12,056 nt of DNA, from positions 1-12,056 of the forward strand of contig CABUVC010000034.1 in assembly GCA_902494855.1 (NCBI GenBank), in the 5' to 3' direction. Under the pieces are notes generated by a model. It saw only the letters and a program-made list of their open reading frames with translations. It was not told where the DNA came from and made no database searches. The translations under genes were made by a program, and so were the position numbers. Below, in pieces: positions 1 through 5,049 of the stretch; the first letter of the stretch is position 1; the number at the start of each line of letters is the position of its first letter. Source of the DNA: an uncultured Collinsella sp. GTDB lineage: Bacteria > Actinomycetota > Coriobacteriia > Coriobacteriales > Coriobacteriaceae.

Positions 1-733
1 CGACGCCGATGGCACGGAGCTCGTCGGTATGCGCGAAGACCTCGTGTGGCTCGCCCTGCAGCGCGATTTCGCCATGGTTGAGCACGAGCACGCGGTTGCA
101 GTACTCCGAGAGCAGGGCGACCTTTTGCTCAACGACGACGATGGTGATTCCAAGTGCGCGGTTTGCCTCACGCAGCGTCTCGAAGACCAACGTGGAGCTA
201 GCGGGGTCGAGTGCCGCGGTGGGCTCGTCGAGTACCAGTACGCGGGGGCGCATGGCGAGGATGGCAGCGATGGCCACCTTTTGCTTCTGTCCGCCCGAGA
301 GGGTGGCGATCTCGCGGTCGCGCAGGTCGCTGATACCGACGGTCTCGAGCGTCTCGTTTACACGCTGCTCGATCTGGTCGTGAGGGACGCCAAAGTTCTC
401 CAGGCCAAAAAGCATCTCGTCCTCGACGACCGAGGCGACCATCTGCGTGTCTATGTCCTGCAACACGCTTCCGACGATCTGTGACACATCGGTGAGCGAG
501 ACCTCGCAGGTGTCGTGGCCGTCAACCACGACGGAGCCAAAGAACGTGCCGGTGTAGTGGTGGGGCACGGCGCCCGATAGACAGGCGGCAAGCGTAGATT
601 TGCCGGCGCCCGAGGGCCCGATGATGCCGATGAAATCTCCCTTGTTCACGCTGAGTGAGATGTGGCTGAGCGCCTGCTCGGTCTGCGTGCCATAGGAGAA
701 CGAGACATCGTCGACGTTGATGATCGTTTCCAT
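1..733 (-). CDS. ECF transporter ATP-binding protein (partial, C-terminus off the left edge)
   Basis: Cytoplasmic ABC ATPase that would power uptake by an energy-coupling factor (ECF) transporter. The frame is open from an ATG at 733 to the window edge, giving 244 residues. Visible motifs are Walker A GPSGAGKST (39-47), Q-loop Gln92 in VLQD, signature LSGGQ (145-149), Walker B VLVLDEP (165-171) and D-loop ALD (174-176). The switch position reads VVVEQK (199-204), so the usual H-loop His appears to be Gln203. The start is supported by AAAGG a few bases upstream. It lies 106 bp downstream of the S-component gene on the same strand, so the two probably form one transport operon. A lone EcfA is about 280 residues, but double-ATPase fusions of roughly 500 residues are common. 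The left edge hides which this is, and whether an EcfT gene follows. No Trp residue is visible. The family is secure; the substrate is inferred from the neighbour's leader. Confidence 0.93.
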   Translation of the reverse strand, partial: METIINVDDVSFSYGTQTEQALSHISLSVNKGDFIGIIGPSGAGKSTLAACLSGAVPHHYTGTFFGSVVVDGHDTCEVSLTDVSQIVGSVLQDIDTQMVASVVEDEMLFGLENFGVPHDQIEQRVNETLETVGISDLRDREIATLSGGQKQKVAIAAILAMRPRVLVLDEPTAALDPASSTLVFETLREANRALGITIVVVEQKVALLSEYCNRVLVLNHGEIALQGEPHEVFAHTDELRAIGV

Positions 734-751
734 GGATACCTTTCAGAGTCA

Positions 752-795
752 TTGGGGACGTTCTTACATGACTAGTCGTTTAAGAACGTCCCCAA
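752..795. repeat. REP-like 15-bp perfect inverted repeat
   Basis: Arms TTGGGGACGTTCTTA (752-766) and TAAGAACGTCCCCAA (781-795) are perfectly complementary around a 14-nt spacer containing the palindrome GACTAGTC. A degenerate relative, TTGGGACAGTCTTT, follows at about 807-820. It lies between the S component and the ATPase of one presumed operon. There is no T-run after either arm, so it is not a standard terminator. It resembles REP or MITE-type dispersed repeats and could set the ATPase:S-component mRNA ratio. That role is inference; the palindrome is seen directly. Confidence 0.7.
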
Positions 796-839
796 GAGCT
801 AGTTGTTTGGGACAGTCTTTACCGATGGGGCACTGTGGG

Positions 840-1412
840 TTAGTTGAGCTTCAGGGCCTTCTGGATGGGTAGGTAGAGGGCGCCGACCAGAATGGCGTTA
901 AAGACGGCGGTCATGGCGACGACGGGCAACATGGCGGCGGCGAGCTCGCCGACCACGCCGAGCATGGCCATCTTGATGACCATGAAGATGGCGCCGGAGA
1001 CAAAGGTGGTCAGGAAGGTTGCGACAATGGCGATGGCGGGCTTGACCTGACCGTCCTTGCCGGCGGCGTTGACGATGCCGGCCATGAGCATGGCGGCGAT
1101 GCCCTCGGCGGCAAAATCGACGAACGGCGAAGTGGTGGTGATCTGGATCACGGCAGCCGAGATGAGGCCAATGACGAGCGCCTGGCCGATGTTGGGGCGA
1201 ACGACCAGGATGGTGAGGCAGAAGGCCGAGATGATGAACTCGGGGCTGATCATGCCGCCCGAGATGCCCGAGATTGCCTTGCCGACGGTGAAGTTGAGGA
1301 TGAAGCCGGCGGCGAGCAGGATGGCGAGCAGGACGAGGGCGCGGACATCGAGTTTGCCGCGATCGGCGGTATGGACGGTGCGGGGCTGGGTGGCGGTGGT
1401 GTTCTGAGACAT
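840..1412 (-). CDS. ECF transporter S component, probable tryptophan transporter (TrpP-like)
   Basis: A 190-residue integral membrane protein, predicted to be the substrate-binding S component of an ECF uptake transporter. After a polar N-terminus (1-22) come hydrophobic segments near 24-42, 58-71, 77-92, 101-116, 124-148 and 155-182. Features shared with small S components of the TrpP type are the early AILLA helix (AxxxA, the type of contact used with EcfT), the GISGGMISPEF loop (49-59) and TTTSPFVD (92-99). I chose the ATG at 1412 because GAAAGGA lies just upstream; an in-frame ATG at 1442 has no better site and would add 10 polar residues. The gene follows a leader with three tandem Trp codons, the best evidence that the substrate is tryptophan or a precursor. 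The protein itself contains no Trp. S component is confident; tryptophan specificity is inferred from regulation. Confidence 0.85.
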   Translation of the reverse strand: MSQNTTATQPRTVHTADRGKLDVRALVLLAILLAAGFILNFTVGKAISGISGGMISPEFIISAFCLTILVVRPNIGQALVIGLISAAVIQITTTSPFVDFAAEGIAAMLMAGIVNAAGKDGQVKPAIAIVATFLTTFVSGAIFMVIKMAMLGVVGELAAAMLPVVAMTAVFNAILVGALYLPIQKALKLN

Positions 1413-1489
1413 GGTGAAAATCCTTTCGGAAGGGGATTGCAAGAGAAAAGCGGAGGCGCGTGATGCGAATGCGATCGGGCTCGAGATAG

Positions 1490-1520
1490 AAAAAGGCCCC
1501 CGGTCGAAACCGGAGGCCTT
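1490..1520 (-). terminator. Attenuator: intrinsic terminator in the Trp leader
   Basis: In RNA sense the 5' arm GGCCUCCGGU (1518-1509) pairs with ACCGGGGGCC (1504-1495) through ten pairs with one U-G wobble. The loop is a UUCG tetraloop, the flanking AA/UU adds two more pairs, and five U residues (1494-1490) follow. It lies between the leader peptide stop and the S-component start, the expected place for a transcription attenuator. The 3' arm and loop segment 1501-1507 is also complementary to leader codons at 1563-1569. Confidence 0.9.
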
Positions 1521-1569
1521 CCAATCACCTAGAGCGCAAAAACAGGCGTGAGGGACTCACTGTCGACCG
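1501..1569 (-). promoter_or_regulatory. Candidate antiterminator pairing of the Trp attenuator
   Basis: RNA CGGUCGA at 1569-1563 (codons just before the leader stop) is perfectly complementary to UCGACCG at 1507-1501 in the loop and 3' arm of the terminator. A ribosome stalled on the Trp codons (1587-1595) leaves 1563-1569 free, about 18 nt downstream, so this helix can form and break the terminator. A ribosome at the stop codon (1557-1559) covers 1563-1569, so the terminator forms. The complementarity is seen; the switching logic is inferred from known trp attenuators. A competing pairing, GGCGUGA (1588-1582) with UCACGCC (1551-1545), is also possible. Confidence 0.6.
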
Positions 1570-1625
1570 ATCGTATTCGCATCACGCCACCACCAGTTGT
1601 TGAGAGATTTCATCGTGTTCTTCAT
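1557..1625 (-). CDS. Tryptophan leader peptide (22 aa, three tandem Trp codons)
   Basis: A 22-codon ORF begins with ATG at 1625 and ends with TGA at 1557-1559. Its core, NNWWWRDANT (residues 9-18), is encoded by three consecutive UGG codons at 1595-1587. A strong Shine-Dalgarno sequence AAAGGAG (1634-1640) sits 8 nt upstream of the ATG. It is followed by a perfect intrinsic terminator and then the S-component gene. Leader peptides with three adjacent Trp codons are known in front of trp biosynthesis genes in actinobacteria such as Corynebacterium and Streptomyces. Here the regulated gene is a transporter instead. The peptide is expected to act in cis as a sensor of charged tRNA-Trp, with no function of its own. 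Confidence 0.88.
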   Translation of the reverse strand: MKNTMKSLNNWWWRDANTIGRQ

Positions 1626-1648
1626 GTTGGTGGCTCCTTTCGTGATGC
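1579..1648 (-). promoter_or_regulatory. Dyad able to enclose the leader ribosome-binding site
   Basis: RNA GCAUCAC (1648-1642) is complementary to GUGAUGC (1585-1579), and GCCACCA (1634-1628) is complementary to UGGUGGC (1592-1586). Stacked together they make a 7+7 bp hairpin. Its 5' side bulges out GAAAGGA of the leader Shine-Dalgarno, and its loop holds the start codon. The 3' side consists of the Trp codons and the codons after them. The complementarity is direct; a role in gating leader translation is inference. Confidence 0.5.
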
Positions 1649-1683
1649 CGTGGCGCGGTCGCACCTAGTTGCTGTTGCGCTGC

Positions 1684-1689
1684 ACTATA
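1684..1689 (-). promoter_or_regulatory. Candidate extended -10 promoter of the Trp-leader transporter operon
   Basis: On the minus strand TGCTATAGT gives a TATAGT -10 box with the TG of an extended -10 element. No good -35 box is seen 16-18 bp upstream. Transcription would start near 1677, leaving about 50 nt before the leader peptide ATG. A perfect AT-rich palindrome (1711-1733) lies at about -45 relative to that start. Confidence 0.5.
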
Positions 1690-1710
1690 GCACAGCGAAG
1701 TGTGTGCGGG

Positions 1711-1733
1711 GAAATCTTTTTTAAAAAGATTTC
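1711..1733. repeat. Perfect AT-rich palindrome upstream of the Trp-leader promoter
   Basis: GAAATCTTTTT and AAAAAGATTTC are perfect 11-bp complements around a single central T. The element lies between the C69 peptidase gene and the candidate promoter of the Trp leader. It could be an operator for a dimeric regulator at the -35 to -55 region, or a low-GC bidirectional termination element. The sequence alone does not decide between them. Confidence 0.5.
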
Positions 1734-1753
1734 AGGCGGGTTTCCCGTCGGTC

Positions 1754-1805
1754 AAAAGAGCGGGCTAAGCGGGCGAGGCTGCCATTGCTGCCTTGTCCGC
1801 TCAGC
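1754..1805 (-). terminator. Candidate terminator after the C69 dipeptidase gene
   Basis: Starting 16 nt after the stop codon, GCUGAGCGGAC (1805-1795) pairs with GCCCGCUUAGC (1774-1764) with one G-U wobble and one mismatch. The loop is about 20 nt, and UUUU follows at 1757-1754, 6 nt after the stem. The long loop and offset U-run make it weaker than the other terminators here. Confidence 0.4.
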
Positions 1806-1820
1806 TAAGACATGAGGGCC

Positions 1821-3623
1821 TTAGGCCTTCTTGCGACGATAGATCACGTAGGCGCAGACACCGATGATGACGACGGCGCCAACGGCCATGGCGGCCATGT
1901 TGTTGCCCTCGGACTTCTCCTCGGTGACCTCCTCCTCTTCGGCCTCGGGCTCGGCCACGTCCTCATCGGAAAGGGCCTCGTCGGCGTAGGTGATGGACTC
2001 GACCAGGCAGTCGTTGTCAGCATCGTAGTCACTCGGGACGAACTCCTCGGAGAAATCGCCCTCCTGGAGGTAGTCGCGCATCTCCTCGAGCATGGCCTTG
2101 CACTTAACATAGGTGTTCTTGGTTGCAGCCTTGCCGGCCTTGTTGGCTAGGGCGGTGCGGGCTTCGGTGCCTTCTTCGGCCTGCATGGCCTCGTCGACGG
2201 TCAGGTTCTGCTCGATGAGCTCCTTCTGCAGGGCGTCGAGATAGGCGCGGACGCCGGTGGCGCAGTGGTCGCGGTTCTCATAGGCGAGCGTGTTGATGTC
2301 CATGAGGACGTAGTTGATGGAGTTCTTGGGCTCCTCGTTGTTCACGACGTCTTCCTCTTCGCAGTGATCGAAGGAGACATCCTGATCGCTGAAGTAGGGG
2401 CTGACCTCGGTGAGCAGTGCGGAATAGAGGGGGATAGCGACGGAGAACTCGGCGTTGGAGAGCATCTCCCACTGGATGGTCGCGATCTCGGGGTCCATGC
2501 CGTGACGGATCTGGAAGGTGTGGATTTCGGTGTTGCGGTTGGAGCCGATGGCATACGCGCCGTCGGTGTTGGCGTTGAGGCCGGCGACATTCTCGCCGCG
2601 AGCGGCGAAGGAACGAATCATCTCAAAGGTGTTCCAGTCGGACTTGCCGGGCGTAAAGAACAGCGGCTGCATTTCGTGGACCAGGGCGCCGGTCGTCGCG
2701 CGAGCGTCTTCGCGCTCGTCCTTGACGATCTCGTAGTCGGTGCCCTCAGCAAGCGGAGCCATGAAGTAATCGCGGCCCTGGATATAGCGCGACCACTGGT
2801 GCATGCCGGCCTCGCCAATCTCCTCGCCGTAGGTCTTGGCGACGTCGAACTTGCCGTCGGTGTACTCGGCAAAGCCCTTCTCCTTAGGCATAGACTCGAT
2901 GCCCTCGGAGTGGAGGCAGTTCTCGGTGTCGTCGAGGTCGACGTCATAGGTGAGGTTGCCGATGTTGGGGTTGAGCGAGGCGATATCGTCAGTGAGCCTC
3001 ATGGCGATCCACTGATGGCCGGAAAGCGCTGCAAACAACCAGGTCTCGTTGTTGTCGGCGATGATGATCTGGTCGTTGGAGCAGACGCCCTGCTCGTCAA
3101 TCAGGCTGCCGAGGAGCTCGACACCCTCGCGGGCCGTGGCACTCTCGCCCAGAATGACGCTGGCGTAGTTGTATTCGCCAATGCCAGTCTCCTCGGTGAT
3201 GGGGTCGGCCTCTTCGGCCTTCTCGTTATAGGAGGTGCTCAACGTGGCAGAGCAGGAGACGCCCTTCTCGTTGATGCCTGCCTCGGAATATGCGTCGTAG
3301 CGATCTTCCCACTGCGAGGGGTTGTCGCGAACGAAGGTGTAGCGGTAGGTTGCGCCCTTGGACTTGTACTCAAAACCGGACTCGACCGAGGTGTACTCGT
3401 TGCCGTCCTTGTGTGCGGGCTCAATGCCAAAGTGCTTGATGTAGCGCGGACCGAAGTCCTCGGAACGGCCGTAGTACGTGTTGCCGTCTGCCGTGAGCTT
3501 GCTGCCCATGTAGATCTGGGTGCAGGCGAGTGCCGAAGTCGGCATGGCCATGATAGCCGCTGCTCCAAACGCAAGGCCGCAGCCGAGCTTCTTGAGCGTG
3601 TTGACAGGATGAGTAAACCTCAT
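1821..3623 (-). CDS. Secreted, membrane-anchored C69-family dipeptidase
   Basis: A 600-residue dipeptidase of peptidase family C69 (PepD type), which uses an N-terminal cysteine nucleophile. The ATG at 3623 is chosen because GGGAGGG precedes it at good spacing and a clean signal peptide follows: basic VNTLKK, hydrophobic 13-28, then AxA at 31-33. Signal peptidase cleavage after Ala33 would expose Cys34 in ACTQIYMGSK, the expected catalytic residue. GNTYYGRSEDFG (47-58) is the next conserved block. The C-terminus has an acidic Glu-rich stalk (about 550-573), a transmembrane helix (about 576-595) and the basic tail RRKKA, so the enzyme is probably displayed on the outer face of the membrane. 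It likely releases amino acids from dipeptides for uptake. It lies just upstream of the Trp-regulated transporter operon on the same strand but appears to be a separate unit. Family call is strong; substrate is unknown. Confidence 0.92.
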   Translation of the reverse strand: MRFTHPVNTLKKLGCGLAFGAAAIMAMPTSALACTQIYMGSKLTADGNTYYGRSEDFGPRYIKHFGIEPAHKDGNEYTSVESGFEYKSKGATYRYTFVRDNPSQWEDRYDAYSEAGINEKGVSCSATLSTSYNEKAEEADPITEETGIGEYNYASVILGESATAREGVELLGSLIDEQGVCSNDQIIIADNNETWLFAALSGHQWIAMRLTDDIASLNPNIGNLTYDVDLDDTENCLHSEGIESMPKEKGFAEYTDGKFDVAKTYGEEIGEAGMHQWSRYIQGRDYFMAPLAEGTDYEIVKDEREDARATTGALVHEMQPLFFTPGKSDWNTFEMIRSFAARGENVAGLNANTDGAYAIGSNRNTEIHTFQIRHGMDPEIATIQWEMLSNAEFSVAIPLYSALLTEVSPYFSDQDVSFDHCEEEDVVNNEEPKNSINYVLMDINTLAYENRDHCATGVRAYLDALQKELIEQNLTVDEAMQAEEGTEARTALANKAGKAATKNTYVKCKAMLEEMRDYLQEGDFSEEFVPSDYDADNDCLVESITYADEALSDEDVAEPEAEEEEVTEEKSEGNNMAAMAVGAVVIIGVCAYVIYRRKKA

Positions 3624-3769
3624 AATCCCTCCCAACTGTTGAAACCCCGCGAAACCGTACGGAGTTTCAGCTAATAAATACATCTACTAGCCTAAAGGAA
3701 ATGTAAAGAGTATTCACTCGACAACAGCCTTTGCTCGATGAGCGTGAAGAAATATACGATGAACGGATA

Positions 3770-3798
3770 ATAATACTCATTTTATGGCTTTAGTTAAA
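3770..3798 (-). promoter_or_regulatory. Candidate promoter for the C69 dipeptidase
   Basis: On the minus strand TTTAAC (3798-3793) and TATTAT (3775-3770) are separated by exactly 17 bp in an AT-rich stretch. Transcription would begin near 3763, giving a 5' UTR of about 140 nt before the ATG at 3623. The gene-free stretch 3624-3931 otherwise holds the terminator at 3849-3897. I saw no other ORF or RNA gene there. Confidence 0.45.
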
Positions 3799-3848
3799 TA
3801 AAGGCACCCTGCATTTACTGTAGCTTAATAAAGCATTAGACGGCGGTC

Positions 3849-3897
3849 AAAAAGAAAACTCTCCCGCTGTTTGACGAATGCATAAACAGCGGGAGAG
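3849..3897 (-). terminator. Strong intrinsic terminator after the lipid kinase / small protein unit
   Basis: In RNA sense CUCUCCCGCUGUUU (3897-3884) pairs perfectly with AAACAGCGGGAGAG (3872-3859). This is a 14-bp stem with an 11-nt loop, followed by UUUUCUUUUU (3858-3849). It lies 35 nt after the stop codon of the 30-residue membrane protein, so it closes that transcription unit and insulates the C69 gene. Confidence 0.95.
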
Positions 3898-3931
3898 GCG
3901 ATAACTGGATGAATATCATACCAATGTGGAT

Positions 3932-4024
3932 TTACTTCTTTCGGCGGTGAATCACGTTGATGGCGTAACCGACGAGCATGGCCAAGACGATGACAATAAA
4001 GCCGATCAGGGGATTGTCGTTCAT
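3932..4024 (-). CDS. 30-residue single-span membrane protein, function unknown
   Basis: A 30-codon ORF from ATG at 4024 to TAA at 3932-3934. The translation has a short polar N-terminus (MNDNPL), one hydrophobic span (about residues 6-25) and a basic tail HRRKK, predicting an N-out, C-in membrane peptide. A strong Shine-Dalgarno AGGAGG precedes the start; its first bases overlap the TAG stop codon of the lipid kinase gene, so the two are almost certainly co-transcribed and may be translationally coupled. A strong terminator follows 35 nt downstream. The architecture resembles the C-terminal anchor of the nearby C69 peptidase (VIYRRKKA against VIHRRKK), though this may only reflect the positive-inside rule. 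I do not recognise a family. A partner or membrane-recruitment role for the kinase is possible but unproven. Confidence 0.8.
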   Translation of the reverse strand: MNDNPLIGFIVIVLAMLVGYAINVIHRRKK

Positions 4025-4033
4025 GGGGTCCTC

Positions 4034-4951
4034 CTATTTTCCGAGCGGTGAGAATTCGTCGACGATGAGGTCGAGGCATTGCGGAAGCGCGCGGGCTCCA
4101 AAGACGCCCGAATTGCTGGAGATAATCTCGCCATCGAACTGCATGCCCAGCGACGGGGTGCAGGTGATCTTGGCTTCCTTGGTCTGGATGATCTTGAACT
4201 GCGGGCGCCCGAGTACCTTGCCGGCGGGGTCAAGCGCAGCGGTGATCACAGTAGGCAGCAGCTGCACGGTGCGCACGGGTTCGATGACCGCAATATCGAC
4301 CATGCCATCGTTCATGCGGCAGTCGGGGAACAGGTTGATGTCGTTTTGAATGACCGAGGTATTGCCCGCCATGCAGCAGATGCCGTCGAGTTCCTCGACA
4401 ATGCCGTCATGCTCAATGGTGAAGTGCGCCACCGTGGGGTTGGGCGTGGCGAGAGCGGAGAGGAAGTAGGCGATCTCGCCGATGTCGTTTTTGGTGGGGG
4501 CGGCCTTCATCATGATCTCGGCGTCAAAGCCCGAACCGGCGATGATGATAAAGCCATGGCGCTTTTCGTTGCCGTTCTCGTCGAGCCAAAAGAGCTCGCC
4601 CATGTCTACTTTGACCGTGCGGCCGGCGCGACATGCCTTGGCAAGCGCCGCTGCCTCGGGGGCATTGCCGATGTTGTTAAAGAACAGGCAGGCCGTGCCG
4701 GAGGGGAAGACGAGCGTGGGGACGCCGCAGCCGCGCATCTGGTCGAGCACGTTGGAGACGGTGCCGTCGCCGCCCGAGACGACCACGCGGTCGAACTCGC
4801 GAACGTCTGCCACGGCGTCCTCGGGCTCCATGCCATCGCCGATAAAGCGCATCACGACTTCGTCGCCGCCCTGTGCAAGGGCGTGCGTGAATGCGTAGAT
4901 TTCATCTGAGCTGGGGCCCGATGCCGGGTTGTGGATGATAAGGCAGCGCAT
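4034..4951 (-). CDS. Diacylglycerol/sphingosine-kinase-like lipid kinase (DagK/YegS family)
   Basis: A 305-residue protein of the DAGK catalytic-domain family, which transfers phosphate from ATP to a lipid hydroxyl such as diacylglycerol, acting at the inner face of the membrane. The N-terminal strand LIIHNPASG (4-12) is the usual opening. The nucleotide-binding motif GGDGT is at 60-64, and FPSGTACLFFNNIG (82-95) replaces the more common P-x-GT-x-NDFAR block. The C-terminal beta domain ends with FDGE (272-275), the conserved acidic signature. Length matches bacterial DgkB and YegS (about 300). The start ATG at 4951 has only a weak GGGA upstream. The gene is followed without a gap by a 30-residue membrane protein gene and diverges from the RNase D gene. 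The altered NDFAR block (LFFNN) leaves the lipid substrate open; family membership is secure. Confidence 0.92.
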   Translation of the reverse strand: MRCLIIHNPASGPSSDEIYAFTHALAQGGDEVVMRFIGDGMEPEDAVADVREFDRVVVSGGDGTVSNVLDQMRGCGVPTLVFPSGTACLFFNNIGNAPEAAALAKACRAGRTVKVDMGELFWLDENGNEKRHGFIIIAGSGFDAEIMMKAAPTKNDIGEIAYFLSALATPNPTVAHFTIEHDGIVEELDGICCMAGNTSVIQNDINLFPDCRMNDGMVDIAVIEPVRTVQLLPTVITAALDPAGKVLGRPQFKIIQTKEAKITCTPSLGMQFDGEIISSNSGVFGARALPQCLDLIVDEFSPLGK

Positions 4952-4979
4952 ACTTACGTTCCCGTTCTGTGACTAACCG

Positions 4980-4987
4980 AGTATAGT
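4980..4987. promoter_or_regulatory. Overlapping divergent -10 candidates between lipid kinase and RNase D genes
   Basis: The 8-mer AGTATAGT reads TATAGT on the plus strand (4982-4987) and TATACT on the minus strand (4985-4980). Each would start transcription at a sensible distance from its gene: about 22 nt for the kinase, about 55 nt for RNase D. Neither has a convincing -35 box, so this is a weak call based on -10 similarity and position. Confidence 0.3.
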
Positions 4988-5049
4988 TGTAAGGCAATGC
5001 CGATATCCTACCCGTGTTTTTCGGGCCTAACCTTATTCGATGGGTTGAT

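Larger units (their letters stand above)
1459..1586. repeat. 20-bp inverted repeat flanking the attenuator terminator
   Basis: The left arm (1459-1478) and the right arm (1567-1586, inside the leader-peptide codons) are complementary at 19 of 20 positions. In the minus-strand RNA the second half of the leader ORF can therefore pair with a segment lying after the terminator. The helix would enclose the whole terminator hairpin. It can form only in read-through transcripts, so it cannot decide termination itself. It may shape the 5' UTR of the S-component mRNA. Confidence 0.7.

Noticed and set aside
1057..1528. Several overlapping ORFs on both strands around the S-component gene
   Set aside because: They lack ribosome-binding sites and run through the attenuator. 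The S-component frame has the hydrophobic pattern and the Shine-Dalgarno.
1490..1690. T-box riboswitch as the Trp sensor
   Set aside because: No T-box sequence (AGGGUGG type) or specifier stem was found, while a translated leader with tandem Trp codons is present.
2265..3674. Long plus-strand ORF (469 codons) opposite the C69 dipeptidase gene
   Set aside because: It is antisense to a gene with clear family motifs, signal peptide and ribosome-binding site. The translation is low-complexity Val/Gly/Leu/Asp-rich, typical of a GC-rich shadow frame.
3700..3848. AT-rich stretch as a possible origin, attachment site or small RNA
   Set aside because: It contains no repeated boxes, tRNA-like end or hairpin with a U-run of its own. 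A promoter for the C69 gene explains the AT-richness.
4079..4909. Plus-strand ORF (276 codons) opposite the lipid kinase gene
   Set aside because: Antisense shadow of a gene with GGDGT and other family motifs; no recognisable domain of its own.
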